The notes: generated by a model not told the origin, from the sequence alone. Numbered from the stretch's first letter, positions 31,001 through 39,854 are shown. The stretch is DNA of 64,000 nt from Alistipes senegalensis JC50 (GCF_025145645.1 NZ_CP102252.1:1240001-1304000), one strand, 5' to 3'. Made by a program: numbers and translations.

Positions 31001-31890
31001 CAGAGGCTGCCGAGATGGCGATGTCTCTCTATTCAGGCTACGACAAAATGATGACGGCCAAGGAGAATGCCTCGCTCAAGAAGTTCAAAAAGAACCAGGA
31101 CGAACGCAAAAAATCCATGGAGAACAGGCTCGATGCCGGGCTGATGACTCAGGAACAATACGACGCCGAGACCGAGCGCATGGACAAGGAGTATGACAAG
31201 AAACAGGAGGAACTGGAAATCAAGCAGGCCAAACGCCAGAAGGCCCAAAATCTCGCTCAAGCCACGATCGCAACGGCGCGGGCCGTGGCCGAAGCTCTTC
31301 CCCGCCTCGGTCTGGCAGCAATCGCCGCTGCCATGGGTGCCGCGCAGATCGCCATGATCGCCGCAACGCCCATCGCCGGAGCCGCAGAGGGCGGCCTGCT
31401 CGTCGCACGCACTCAAGACGGCCGAAAATTCCAGGCATCCGTAGAACCCGACAAGCGGGGATATGTCGAGCGGCCCACGGTCATCACCGGGGAGGACGGA
31501 CTCGAGTACGTCATCCCCAACGATGCCATGAAGAACCCCACGGCCCGGCCGATCATCGGACTCTTCGAAACCGTGCGGCGGCAGGGAAACCTTGCGGACT
31601 TCAATTTCGGCGAAGTGCTCCCGGCTCTCTACAACATTCCCGGCAGGGCCGCAGGCGGAGCCATTTCCCCGGGACAAGCAATCGACACGATCAATGCAAG
31701 TCCGACGGCTTCCACCGCATCCGAAGGTTCTGATCCGGCACTCGTCAGGCTGCTCTACACGGCGGTGGTCCGGCTGACCGAACGCCTCGACGAGCCCATC
31801 CGCGCCGATGTATCCCTGATGGGCAAGGCCGGGCTGATCGAGAAGCAGCGCGAATACGAACGTATGATGAACCGCGGAAAACTCAAATAG
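28018..31890 (+). CDS. Tail tape measure protein
   Basis: This 1290-residue protein sets tail length. The N-terminus is a long coiled coil (residues about 10-130). A TP901-type tape measure core follows at about 190-450 (KSALELGRTTEYTASQVTNL, then ALAGATLRAFGK and GFDASSAATATRNILLNLAD). Several hundred residues of Lys/Glu/Gln-rich coiled coil come next, then a short hydrophobic Ala-rich stretch (about 1090-1120). The Gly-rich end (GEDGLEYVIPNDAMKNPT) is common in such proteins. The length would suit a long non-contractile tail. Confidence 0.9.
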   Translation: MASKIREEDLRLNIIVNGDDGRKKIKEAEDAFNDWQESIRKTRAEMAELERQGKQNTVQYDNLKKRLDSQTASADKAKQRLDTLTRQMNVNTMTIGELRKHVRNLSRELSQMDPRDARWKKLNAELQTTKNRLHELTGVSRGIQGVFDKLGFGKIEAAVGKLFVYYNVLKGIFSLFTGGINKIREFEQANVNLSTILGVHVSQMTGLTKSALELGRTTEYTASQVTNLQTELAKLGFNQPQILQMTKPVLQFATAVGAELPEAAALAGATLRAFGKDVSETDDVLATMAVGCNKSALSFEYLQTAMSIVGPVAKTFRFDVKDTIALLGTLANSGFDASSAATATRNILLNLADANGKLAKELGQPIRSLPDLIDGLQRLDAKGIDLAKTLELTDKRSVAAFNTLLRGAGSMGELRDSLQDVGGELKRIQEERLNTVEGSVKLLQSAWEGLMLSFYNSRGFIKAVIDGITGLIEGVTKLIGPSESLIDQFDQQLDRVATLESTIPPLVSEYETLRSKTELNADEHERLKTVTKELADAYPGAISAVDEYGNAIEVNTEKINRFLESERARLRYVYADSIKDLEKEVEKQQRIIENAQSQIERGTTYTGGSLGGDIGRIRDLNSEEVTALQRTIAHAQEIRQGALAQLKRLNGQELEEMISAQNERREVEKAAAEEEKKQREEEEKARQEKQAQQAAAAAAYKGLDEKEIAERIALRKRFLDGKIATEKEYNDQLLQLNIDSLNRRLNSGELKGKERLKVEEQLTTLLLQQKKQEQKDLEEIEKQRIDSITDPVEKEEALYAQQQKKYAGNTAMLEQLARSHARKLTEIKLKQALDALKTEENRYKQERALMVTQHNEELSLETLTAAQRKKIKKQLIEELKAFDTEYYSGMLSKIQTLFSEGQIDIPTAEGLLKSIDLDSELLSDEEKQHLQEMIDTITVKLAAAKNAVKDLGYSFATKQGDILGFSQDDWDRFFENISNGQGGTDELRMGLMAAAEAAEMAMSLYSGYDKMMTAKENASLKKFKKNQDERKKSMENRLDAGLMTQEQYDAETERMDKEYDKKQEELEIKQAKRQKAQNLAQATIATARAVAEALPRLGLAAIAAAMGAAQIAMIAATPIAGAAEGGLLVARTQDGRKFQASVEPDKRGYVERPTVITGEDGLEYVIPNDAMKNPTARPIIGLFETVRRQGNLADFNFGEVLPALYNIPGRAAGGAISPGQAIDTINASPTASTASEGSDPALVRLLYTAVVRLTERLDEPIRADVSLMGKAGLIEKQREYERMMNRGKLK

Positions 31891-31892
31891 AC

Positions 31893-33683
31893 ATGTTACT
31901 GATCAAAAGTCTCGAATCCGGACGCACGCTCGACATCACACCCGGGCAGGAGATAACGCTCACCCTCGAAAATCCCCTCTTCGCAGACGACCGCATGCCT
32001 GTGGCCGTCTCAACGGGCATCGAGTTCCCGCTCTCGCCGACAAACAAAGCGGAATTCCGATTCGTCAATGTCATGATGATTCCGCCCGCCGTGCAGAAGA
32101 TTCCCGCCGCCATCATCTTCGAGGGGTTCGAGTTATTCTCCGGGGAGCTCCAGTTCGACGAGTTCTCCGACCAAACGCTCAAATACACATTCGTAGGTGC
32201 CGATGCGACAGAAGCATTTTCCGGGAATATCCACGAAATAGCGTGCCGGGACTACTCAGGCATGGCAATGTCAACATTCGTGCAGAACGCCCGCAAAGGA
32301 GATTATCCAGATATCGGACTCCCGATGATCGTCCGCAAGGCCAACAGCGCAAAGATCGAATATCCCACGGCCGCAGGAGAGGCGGAATGCTCTTCGATCG
32401 ACAAATACGCCAACTACCTCTACACCAACACCCCCTATATCATTCCGGCAATCAAGGCAGCCTATCTGTTGGAGAAGATCCACCCCAGGCTGATCTTCCC
32501 ATCCCAAGTCCAGGACTATCTCGATCGTATGGCCATACTCGGAACCTACAAGCCCGAAGCGTGGCAAAATGACCGATACGGTATCCCCTATACAACACCC
32601 AGCTGGAACAATCCATATATCGGAGACGGATTCAATGCCGCGGAGGCCCTGCCCGAGATGACAAAGACGGAATTCGTCATCAACATCCTCAAAATGTTCT
32701 GCGCGACCATATTCCCCGAGAAAGGACGCTACAGCGTGCGTACCAACAGTTCGATACTCCAAGACAAGACATTTATCGACTGGACGCAGAAAGTATCGGA
32801 CGTCTATGCCATCGTTGCCGGAGAGACCGGAAGCTACTCCCTGGAATACGCCAACGGCGAGCAGAGCTACGACCCTGCCAAAGAGGAAGATTTCGGCGAA
32901 GAACTCGCACAAAGCATCTATTCCGCATCCAACTACGAGGAACTGATCTCCAAATTCCGGACTTCGGACAACTACGTCGATGTTCGTGTGACATTCTCCG
33001 GGAACGTCTATTCGGGAAAGGCCGTAAAAGCCTACTTGTACTGGAGCCGCCCTTCGGGCGTGACGGGAGGAGTTATTTTCAACAAGACAGAAACCTCGAT
33101 ACCACTCATTGACATCGTATTCCAAGCCAATGTCAACAAGGTCGAGTTGTCTGAAGGAGGCGGCGACGGCCAAAACTACGAAAACAACATCGGCTTCATC
33201 TGTACCCCTTGCATCCCGGCAAATGTCGCAACGCTTATCTATACCGGATCTACGAACGCACAAGTGACGCTCCGCGCCATGGCACCCGTCGTCGATATCC
33301 CCACCGTCGGCGGAAACCGCCCTTCGGACGTATACATCGGGTTACTGATCGAAAACAACTTCTTCGATCAGGGAAACTATTTCACGCGCCCCGAGCCCTA
33401 CATCGACGGAGGCTCCGAGATGGCGAACACACGTTATTCCATCGCCATCGGAGGCACCAACGGGCTCTATGCCAAATTCCACGAGACATTTGCGCAATGG
33501 CAGGTAAAGAAGAAAGACTCCGTAAAGGCCGATGTGGTACTTTCTCCCGCCGACATCGCGCAACTCAAACTCTGGCGCAAGATCATGCTTTACAACCGGC
33601 TCTTTCTCATCAAGACCATGGAAATCACGCTCTCAGACAGAGCGACGGTAGCATTCGCCAATGCCGAGTTCGTAGAGGTGTAA
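31893..33683 (+). CDS. Distal tail / baseplate protein
   Basis: This 596-residue protein starts two bases after the tape measure stop. The N-terminal part (ITPGQEITLTLENPLFADDR, then STGIEFPLSPTNKAEF) is the pattern of a distal tail protein widespread in Bacteroidetes phages. The rest is beta-rich. The position directly after the tape measure supports a tail-tip role. Confidence 0.65.
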   Translation: MLLIKSLESGRTLDITPGQEITLTLENPLFADDRMPVAVSTGIEFPLSPTNKAEFRFVNVMMIPPAVQKIPAAIIFEGFELFSGELQFDEFSDQTLKYTFVGADATEAFSGNIHEIACRDYSGMAMSTFVQNARKGDYPDIGLPMIVRKANSAKIEYPTAAGEAECSSIDKYANYLYTNTPYIIPAIKAAYLLEKIHPRLIFPSQVQDYLDRMAILGTYKPEAWQNDRYGIPYTTPSWNNPYIGDGFNAAEALPEMTKTEFVINILKMFCATIFPEKGRYSVRTNSSILQDKTFIDWTQKVSDVYAIVAGETGSYSLEYANGEQSYDPAKEEDFGEELAQSIYSASNYEELISKFRTSDNYVDVRVTFSGNVYSGKAVKAYLYWSRPSGVTGGVIFNKTETSIPLIDIVFQANVNKVELSEGGGDGQNYENNIGFICTPCIPANVATLIYTGSTNAQVTLRAMAPVVDIPTVGGNRPSDVYIGLLIENNFFDQGNYFTRPEPYIDGGSEMANTRYSIAIGGTNGLYAKFHETFAQWQVKKKDSVKADVVLSPADIAQLKLWRKIMLYNRLFLIKTMEITLSDRATVAFANAEFVEV

Positions 33684-33731
33684 ATGTCCTTTCATCCCGA
33701 CTTCTGAAACCATACATTTGACGAAAAAAAC

Positions 33732-34868
33732 ATGGGATTCACAATTCGCGGTCACTATGCGATCTCCTTTACGGAGAATGCCAGCAATCTCGTTTTCTCC
33801 GAAGTCGAGAGTCCGATGCGCATATCGTATTTCATAGACGACAACGTGATAGTCGATAATGTCGAACTACACCCGGATGCGAACGGGGAGGTCATCATCC
33901 ACGTCCGCCAGCTGGTTCGGCTTGTCCCTCCGCTGGCCGGTCCGTGCACGACCTCCAAAAACCTCCCGCAGGTGGCGTGGAGAGCTAACAAAGCAGGCGA
34001 AAGCATAAGATTGGGCAGCTACTTAATGCCGGGAGGAGTATCGAAACCCTTCGACACGGCGTCTGAAATCATCGACTTCTTCGCCCGGAACTTTCTGACG
34101 CACCAGCCGCAGATCATCGAAACGACGCCCCTGCAACCGCAATGGCTGGCATTTGTCAGGACGTACCCCTACCAGACAATGGAACTTCACACCACGCTTT
34201 ATACCGCCGACGGCCGTACATTCACCAAACAGATTTCGGAGACCCCCGGTTCCTACACATACAATCAGATCGACACGAGCTTCAGCGCCTGCTGGCAGGA
34301 GTTCTGCAAGGAAAAGGACCTCGTTCCCATCGCCTACGATGTTTTCGGAACCAGCCAAAAGGCCCAAATATCGGATGGGGTCACGACTTTAATCGACAAG
34401 CCCAACCACCCGATCGGACAGCGCTATCTCCTGCGCAAGGCCCGTATGGACGATCAATGCTTCGGGTTCGTGAACGGCATGGGAGGCTTCGACACGCTGA
34501 TGATGCAAGGAAGGACCATTCTCAAACCGGAGGGAGATGCCGAGACCTTCACCAACTCCGAGGTCGAAAAGGAACTGACCAACAACTATACCTCCTACTG
34601 GGAGACTTCCACCGGCTATATCGATTCGGAACGCATGGCCGCACAATACCAGGATTTCATCAAAAGCCGCGACCGCTGGGTCTGCCGCGACGGCGAATGG
34701 CATCGGATCATCGTAGATGAATACAAAGCCGAGCACACGGCACGCGAACTGAATGCTTACACCTTCAAATACCACCTTGCGGAACGCAACGAGCGGCGTT
34801 TTTACGATCGGGAGGAACTCCCCGAGCCGCAGATCACACCCGGAGAATTTTTCCCCGAGGGACGATAA
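33732..34868 (+). CDS. Tail-tip protein
   Basis: This 378-residue, beta-rich protein begins MGFTIRGHYAISFTENASNL. A TACATTTG -7 element lies at 33713-33720, so it can be transcribed separately from the distal tail gene. Its place between distal tail and fibre genes suggests a tail-tip or baseplate hub component. No enzymatic motif is visible. Confidence 0.6.
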   Translation: MGFTIRGHYAISFTENASNLVFSEVESPMRISYFIDDNVIVDNVELHPDANGEVIIHVRQLVRLVPPLAGPCTTSKNLPQVAWRANKAGESIRLGSYLMPGGVSKPFDTASEIIDFFARNFLTHQPQIIETTPLQPQWLAFVRTYPYQTMELHTTLYTADGRTFTKQISETPGSYTYNQIDTSFSACWQEFCKEKDLVPIAYDVFGTSQKAQISDGVTTLIDKPNHPIGQRYLLRKARMDDQCFGFVNGMGGFDTLMMQGRTILKPEGDAETFTNSEVEKELTNNYTSYWETSTGYIDSERMAAQYQDFIKSRDRWVCRDGEWHRIIVDEYKAEHTARELNAYTFKYHLAERNERRFYDREELPEPQITPGEFFPEGR

Positions 34869-34925
34869 TATTTGTCCTTTCAAGACCGACGCCGACCGTC
34901 TAATTTTACCTCAAACGACCTGCAC

Positions 34926-35612
34926 ATGGAAACGAAAGCCGCAAAGATACGACTCAACAACCAAACCGATTTTTCATTCATCGAACAGTTTCAAGAATCC
35001 GATGACAACGGGAATCAGGTCCCGGCTCCCGTTCCCGAAGACAGCGTAGATTTCGAAATCGAATTCTTCGCCGACAACGGCGTCCGGTTCAAGGTATCCC
35101 GCAAAAACGGCATATACGATCATTGTGAAAAACTCGACGACAACCGGCTCTGCGTATATGTCCCCCTGTCCAAATGTTTCCTCGGCAGCGGATGGCTCTG
35201 TCAGAAATTATGGATCAGCTCGCCCGGTGCGTTTTGGAACAACGCCGCGAGGAATATCTGCATCCCCTCCTGTCCCGGGATTTGGCTCTGGAACGGACCC
35301 AGCGACGACGTGAAAACGTCGGCAGAGATCGAAGCATTCATCGGCACGGTATACCGCGGCAAAGACGGCAGCACGCCCCACATCGGAGAGAACGGGAACT
35401 GGTGGATAGGAAACACAGATACGGGATCTCGGGCGGAACCGGTCCACTTCGGCTCCCGGGAGATGTTTCCGGAAACCGGATATGCCGGAATACTCTACAT
35501 CGACACGGCAAATGACCGGACATACCGCTGGGACGAGGCGTCGGCCGCATACCGCTGTGTCGGATGGGGCGTCAACGATGATGACGAAGTAGTACTCACG
35601 GCACAAGAGTAG
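34926..35612 (+). CDS. Tail fibre-associated protein
   Basis: This protein of about 228 residues starts METKAAKIRLNNQTDFSF. The C-terminal part has GKDGSTPHIGENGNWWIGNT and later TAYRWDEASAAYRC-like elements, typical of tail fibre and collagen-like phage proteins. It directly precedes the receptor-binding protein gene and probably connects it to the tail tip. Confidence 0.6.
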   Translation: METKAAKIRLNNQTDFSFIEQFQESDDNGNQVPAPVPEDSVDFEIEFFADNGVRFKVSRKNGIYDHCEKLDDNRLCVYVPLSKCFLGSGWLCQKLWISSPGAFWNNAARNICIPSCPGIWLWNGPSDDVKTSAEIEAFIGTVYRGKDGSTPHIGENGNWWIGNTDTGSRAEPVHFGSREMFPETGYAGILYIDTANDRTYRWDEASAAYRCVGWGVNDDDEVVLTAQE

Positions 35613-35646
35613 GAGACATGATTCTGAACGATAACGACTGACATCT

Positions 35647-36873
35647 ATGGCAACGAAAATATTAAAAGGAAAGTTCCTGCCCCAATACAGGACCGCGGCG
35701 CAATGGAGCGCCGCGAACCCCGTATTACTCGCCGGGGAGATCGGCATCGAGAGCGACACCCGGAAGTTCAAGTTCGGGGACGGCGCGACGGCATGGAACA
35801 GTCTCGGATATGCCGGAAGCGGAGGTGATTCCGCCGAACGATTGTCCGGGGCTTTGGAGATTACCGATTTCGCGGATTTCCCGGATACGACTGTATTCGA
35901 GAAACCGGGCGACATCGTGCCGATCCGTGTTGACGTCGGAGACAACTCTCCGAACGAGTCCTCCGGACTGTTTGTGGGTACTGCTCAGGCGTGGGAGAGA
36001 TGGGTTTCCGGAGGCGCTGAAAATCAGATAGTGTATTCCGTAATAGACACACAATCCGGCAAGGCGTATTCCGGAAGGACGACGGGCGCAGGAGGGAGCA
36101 TCCAATGGGTGGAATCCGGCGGTGGAGTGAACGGTTTGCTGGGAAGTGTCAAGTCCCTCACCACTTCATTCTGGAATTTAATATCCTCCAATGTTTCCGA
36201 CATTCAAGCCTTCGTGATAAGAGAAAACTCGCCCGAAGTGCCCGCAGAATATAAGGGGGTAGGATTCGGGTTCGCCAAATACTACCGAGACGATGTCGGA
36301 ATGGCCTCTGTCACAATGAAACTCAACTCCGGGAGTGTAAAGACTTTCAATGTAACATTCTACGGAGACGGTTCCGATGCCTACTGGGAAGAAACTGGCG
36401 GTTCATCCGGCAGCAGTCTGCCGTTCGACGGCCCCATTCCCGGGTATGAACTCGTATACTCCGACACCGGCGCGGTCCTGCAACTTGCATCGGGAACCGG
36501 GGTGACGATAAATTTCGACAAGGCGATACCCGCGGCCCAAATGTTCACATCCAAAGCCCGGTTTATGATTGAGGCCGACATTGTCAGTGTTTCCGGGAAT
36601 ACATTGTCCAATGTAGCGAGAGTACCCATTGCCATATTCAAGCCGACAGCAGCCGGGCAACCGGTTTTCGAGTACATGATTCAGTCGATAGCTACGGGGA
36701 CCAATATCGGACGCGTCAGGCTCATCATAACATCATGGATAAGGGAATCCGGCTCTACTGGCGATATTACCGGATGCAACTTGATGGCGCAGGTCAACAA
36801 CCTGAATCCCTCCATGAACTACGCTCTGACATTCCCCGGAATGTATGTAAAATCATCGGGGGGGGGACAGTAG
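35647..36873 (+). CDS. Receptor-binding tail protein, cut short at a G9 tract
   Basis: As read, 408 residues. The N-terminus (QYRTAAQWSAANPVLLAGEI, then KFKFGDGATAWNSL) matches the major-tropism-determinant N-terminal module that anchors many phage receptor-binding proteins. A Gly/Ser-rich beta region follows. The frame ends SSGGGQ-stop in a nine-G run at 36858-36866. With ten (or seven) G it would continue TVADDEPAVPDERVVIIDVH to 37172, giving about 508 residues with an extra C-terminal domain. The gene is therefore a candidate phase-variable host-range protein now in the short state, unless the run length is misread. Confidence 0.8.
   Translation: MATKILKGKFLPQYRTAAQWSAANPVLLAGEIGIESDTRKFKFGDGATAWNSLGYAGSGGDSAERLSGALEITDFADFPDTTVFEKPGDIVPIRVDVGDNSPNESSGLFVGTAQAWERWVSGGAENQIVYSVIDTQSGKAYSGRTTGAGGSIQWVESGGGVNGLLGSVKSLTTSFWNLISSNVSDIQAFVIRENSPEVPAEYKGVGFGFAKYYRDDVGMASVTMKLNSGSVKTFNVTFYGDGSDAYWEETGGSSGSSLPFDGPIPGYELVYSDTGAVLQLASGTGVTINFDKAIPAAQMFTSKARFMIEADIVSVSGNTLSNVARVPIAIFKPTAAGQPVFEYMIQSIATGTNIGRVRLIITSWIRESGSTGDITGCNLMAQVNNLNPSMNYALTFPGMYVKSSGGGQ
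36858..36866 (+). repeat. Nine-G tract in the receptor-binding protein gene
   Basis: Nine G lie exactly at the junction of the anchor-bearing ORF and the out-of-frame C-terminal region. Ten or seven G join the two. Confidence 0.9.
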
Positions 36874-37172
36874 CCGATGACGAACCGGCGGTTCCGGACG
36901 AGCGCGTGGTCATCATCGACGTGCACGCCTGCGGAGTTGAAGCTGGCGAAGGTATAGAGCTTACATTCGAACTCATATCTATCTGTTCAGGCTGGTATAC
37001 TGTGGGTGACGATCTGAAGGTTCGAGTTTCGTTCGCCCAAGTATCCAGCGAGCTGGGCGAAGAGTTAGCAAACTATGTAGGTGAGCGGTTCTATATCGAA
37101 GCCAGCAACAACGGCGAATGTTGGTTCGGGCCAGTCCCCGCCTCCGGAAACATCGAGGCGGAATTAGTTTAA
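36867..37172 (+). CDS. Out-of-frame C-terminal domain of the receptor-binding protein
   Basis: About 101 residues (starting TVADDEPAVPDERVV, ending ASGNIEAELV) are read in the frame after the G9 run. The segment is protein-like, with alternating hydrophobic residues and many acidic ones (VVIIDVHACGVEAGEGIELT), and has no plausible start of its own. The upstream part of that frame (from an ATG at 36735) only shadows the fibre gene. It is best seen as the switchable C-terminus of the gene at 35647. Confidence 0.65.
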   Translation, partial: TVADDEPAVPDERVVIIDVHACGVEAGEGIELTFELISICSGWYTVGDDLKVRVSFAQVSSELGEELANYVGERFYIEASNNGECWFGPVPASGNIEAELV

Positions 37173-37192
37173 TACCAAAACATTAAACTCTA

Positions 37193-37226
37193 TTGCCCCG
37201 GGGGCTCTGACCGGCGCCCGGGGCGC
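37193..37226 (+). other. GC-rich hairpin between fibre and holin genes
   Basis: GCCCCGGG and CCCGGGGC pair around a GGC..tctgac..CGGCG centre. No T-run follows, so it is not a clear terminator; it could modulate expression of the lysis genes. Confidence 0.4.
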
Positions 37227-37247
37227 ACGAAACACAAAACGACAATT

Positions 37248-37760
37248 ATGACCGGAAAATTTACAGAAACAGTCCTGAACATGGGGTGCAAACTGGCAGA
37301 GATATTCCAAACGATTCAAGGATGGTGCGTCGCCATGTGCGTCTTCGTGGCGAATTTCTTCGCCGGATACGAGACGGCTATCAATGCCGTGATCGTATGT
37401 GTAGCCCTCGATACGGCCTGGGGCATTGCGGCCCAAATCAAACGCGGACATTTCGCGCTCTCCGAACTCGGACGGCATGGAATGTTATCGAAGCTCGCCC
37501 TGTATGCTTCGGTGATCGTCGGATTTATTCTGATCGAGCGAATGGCAGGTGTGGAAAGCCATATCGCGGTGGTGACGGTATGCACCCTGATCTGTCTGGT
37601 CGAACTCTGGTCGATGGGAGGATCGGCCCTGATCGTAAACCCGAAAATGCGGTTTCTACGAATATTCCGTGAAGTGCTCGCCGGAGAAGTCGCCCGTAAA
37701 ATGCAGGTCCCGGTCGAAGAGGCCAAAAAGTATTTGGACGGAACGAACGAGGCTTTATAA
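37248..37760 (+). CDS. Phage holin
   Basis: This 170-residue protein has three or four hydrophobic segments: WCVAMCVFVANFF, AINAVIVCVALDTAWGIA, LALYASVIVGFILIERMA and IAVVTVCTLICLVELW. A charged C-terminal tail follows. The layout and the following glucosaminidase fit a phage holin of the Holin_4-like type, which opens the inner membrane at lysis. It starts the lysis operon after the hairpin at 37193. Confidence 0.8.
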   Translation: MTGKFTETVLNMGCKLAEIFQTIQGWCVAMCVFVANFFAGYETAINAVIVCVALDTAWGIAAQIKRGHFALSELGRHGMLSKLALYASVIVGFILIERMAGVESHIAVVTVCTLICLVELWSMGGSALIVNPKMRFLRIFREVLAGEVARKMQVPVEEAKKYLDGTNEAL

Positions 37761-37774
37761 TATAACCGAAAAAA

Positions 37775-38314
37775 ATGGCAACGAAAAAAGAACAGATCGA
37801 ATTTGTCCGGAAGATTTACCCCGCGGCGGCCCGGCTGTATCGCTCCGGCGGAGTGCATCCGCTTTTCGTGACGGCGCAGGCAGCCCTCGAAACCGGATGG
37901 AAGATAAAGGGCGTCGGCAACAACATCTTCGGGATCACGAAGGGCAGCAGCTGGACCGGCCCGGTGTCGCTGGAACTGACGACCGAATATTTCAAGACCC
38001 CGAATGTGAAGTTCAAGGCCCCGGAACGGGTCGTATCGGTCGAGCAAGTGGCCCCCGGAAAATACAAATACCGCGTCTACCGGTATTTCCGAAATTTCGC
38101 GTCGCTGGATGAATGTCTCGACAATCACCTGGAACTGCTCCGCAAACCGGGCTATGCCGATGCGTGGCCCTACCGCGATGATCCGAAAGAGTTTGCCCGC
38201 CGGCTGATGGACGGGACGGGTGCGAAGTACGCCACGGCGCCGGACTATGCCGAAGTGATGGCCTCGGTGATCGACAACGTGGCGCGGATCGCAAAGACAG
38301 AAGGTTTACTCTAA
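37775..38314 (+). CDS. Endolysin, glucosaminidase family (GH73-like)
   Basis: This 179-residue peptidoglycan hydrolase shows the FlgJ/GH73 pattern HPLFVTAQAALETGWK with the catalytic Glu, then NNIFGITKGSSWTG, YRYFRNFASLDECLDNHLEL and DPKEFARRLMDGTGAKYATA. It cleaves N-acetylglucosaminyl bonds in cell wall. No signal peptide is evident, consistent with release through the holin encoded just upstream. Confidence 0.88.
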   Translation: MATKKEQIEFVRKIYPAAARLYRSGGVHPLFVTAQAALETGWKIKGVGNNIFGITKGSSWTGPVSLELTTEYFKTPNVKFKAPERVVSVEQVAPGKYKYRVYRYFRNFASLDECLDNHLELLRKPGYADAWPYRDDPKEFARRLMDGTGAKYATAPDYAEVMASVIDNVARIAKTEGLL

Positions 38315-38331
38315 CTTAAATATCAAAACGT

Positions 38332-38640
38332 ATGAAATTCTCCGAAATCATCGATCGGCTTAACGAGGGAGAGGCGTTCAGCCGTTATTCAAGCCCTGCA
38401 TGGGCTGGTAAGTTCATCGTCAAACAGATTCCGCAGACAGTACCAGCGGAAGTCGTTCCCCGCATGACCAGTTTACCGGATCGTGCGAAAGCTGTTATCG
38501 GAACAATAGGGGACGGCAGCATATCGTATCACGACCAGGTGCTGATCATCGAAGTAAACGACGACTGCTCGAAATCCCATGCAACGTCCTACATCCCCAC
38601 ATGGGAGGATATTTTCGCTGACGACTGGCAGGTACTATGA
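38332..38640 (+). CDS. Small phage protein in the lysis operon
   Basis: This 102-residue protein begins MKFSEIIDRLNEGEAFSRYS, with PAWAGKFIVKQIPQTVPAEV. Similar small proteins (DUF2829-like: modifies-W-x-G-K pattern) occur in phage late regions, but the match here is partial. It overlaps the spanin-like gene by four bases. Confidence 0.55.
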   Translation: MKFSEIIDRLNEGEAFSRYSSPAWAGKFIVKQIPQTVPAEVVPRMTSLPDRAKAVIGTIGDGSISYHDQVLIIEVNDDCSKSHATSYIPTWEDIFADDWQVL

Positions 38641-39317
38641 AACGCATTCTGATTATCACCCTGCTCGTGATAGGCGGGTTGTTATGGTTGCAAACGGTCC
38701 GCCTGCGGGGCGAACGGGCCGAGCGCAGGCGCGTCCAGTCCAACAACGAGGTCTTGACCGACAGCGTGGAGTTCTATCGAACCGAGAGCGGAAAACACGC
38801 CGCATCCCGGCAGGTGCTCGAACTCAGGGCGTCGGAGATGGAACGCTACAACGCACAACTGACCGCGCAAGTCCGGGAGCTGCGGATCAAGGTCCGGCGG
38901 CTGGAGGCGGCGGCCACGACGGCCACGCGGACCGAAGTGCAGATCACGGCGCCCCTGGAACCCGCAGGTCCGCAGCCGACAGCGTGGGAGAAATATGGCG
39001 CAGGGGTGCGAAGGGCTGCCGATTCGGTAAAGGCCGCCCTCGATCGGGAATTCTCCGGACTGCCGAAAGTCCCCGAAGCGAAGATTTTCAGATGGGCGGA
39101 TCGGCATGTGAGCGTAGACGGCATAATCCGGACCGATTCGGTGAGCTGCCACGTTACAAGCATCGACACCCTCCGGCAAATCGTACACCGGGTTCCGCGG
39201 CGATTCCTATTTATCCGCTGGGGCACGAAAGCAATCCGGCAGGAGGTCGTGTCGTCGAACCCGCACACACAGATCGTTTATACTGAATACATCCAATTTA
39301 CCAAGAAAACACGATGA
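38637..39317 (+). CDS. Spanin-like (Rz-type) membrane protein
   Basis: This 226-residue protein has one N-terminal membrane anchor (ILIITLLVIGGLLWLQTV) and then a long charged coiled coil to about residue 100, like i-spanins that help disrupt the outer membrane. A C-terminal beta-like domain follows. It lies between endolysin and the last late gene and overlaps both neighbours. I recall a Bacteroidetes family, DUF6549, of this form. Confidence 0.6.
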   Translation: MKRILIITLLVIGGLLWLQTVRLRGERAERRRVQSNNEVLTDSVEFYRTESGKHAASRQVLELRASEMERYNAQLTAQVRELRIKVRRLEAAATTATRTEVQITAPLEPAGPQPTAWEKYGAGVRRAADSVKAALDREFSGLPKVPEAKIFRWADRHVSVDGIIRTDSVSCHVTSIDTLRQIVHRVPRRFLFIRWGTKAIRQEVVSSNPHTQIVYTEYIQFTKKTR

Positions 39318-39787
39318 AAGAATTTCTGAGAATCGTATGGGCGGTGTTGCTCTACCTATGGCAGCTCCCGCAGAACCTAATCGGCCTTGTGTACTTGGCA
39401 TTCTGCTTCGACCGCGTGAAGATCACCAAGCAAGGCGGGGCGGTGTTCTACGCAACGAAGCACGTCCGGGGAGGAATGACGATGGGACGCTATGTTTTTA
39501 TCTCTCCCAAGAACATAGCCCGAGAACCCGTATACGATCACGAGTTCGGCCATGTCAGACAATCGAAACGGTGGGGATGGCTGTGGCTGCCCGTATTCGC
39601 CATTCCGAGCGGCCTGCATTGCCTTTTCTGCCGCGCGGCTAACTACTACCATTTTTATACCGAGAGGTCGGCAAATCGGCTCGGAGGAATACCCAACTAC
39701 AAAGGGGAATACCACTACCACATGGACGGACTGATAGTCACGTATTGGGACAAACTAATTGCTCTCAAAAACAAATATTTCGCATAA
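39314..39787 (+). CDS. Membrane protein with HEFGH metallopeptidase-like motif
   Basis: This 157-residue protein has an N-terminal hydrophobic helix (VWAVLLYLWQLPQNLIGLVY) and, near residue 76, DHEFGHVRQSKRWGW, the zinc-peptidase HExxH signature. A second hydrophobic patch and a C-terminal YHFYTERSANRLGG follow, where a third zinc ligand could lie. It is the last gene of the lysis operon, so it may act in lysis or as a lysogenic-conversion factor. Catalysis is not established. Confidence 0.6.
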   Translation: MKEFLRIVWAVLLYLWQLPQNLIGLVYLAFCFDRVKITKQGGAVFYATKHVRGGMTMGRYVFISPKNIAREPVYDHEFGHVRQSKRWGWLWLPVFAIPSGLHCLFCRAANYYHFYTERSANRLGGIPNYKGEYHYHMDGLIVTYWDKLIALKNKYFA

Positions 39788-39815
39788 CAGCAAATCTCAA
39801 CCGATTGAGACCCCA

Positions 39816-39851
39816 AAAAGAGAAGAGGACGGTGTTGACCGCCCTCTTCTC
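39816..39851. terminator. Bidirectional terminator between lysis operon and integrase
   Basis: GAGAAGAGGACGGT and ACCGCCCTCTTCTC pair with minor imperfections around GTTG. On the minus strand five T follow, so it chiefly ends the integrase transcript. Confidence 0.7.
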
Positions 39852-39854
39852 CAC

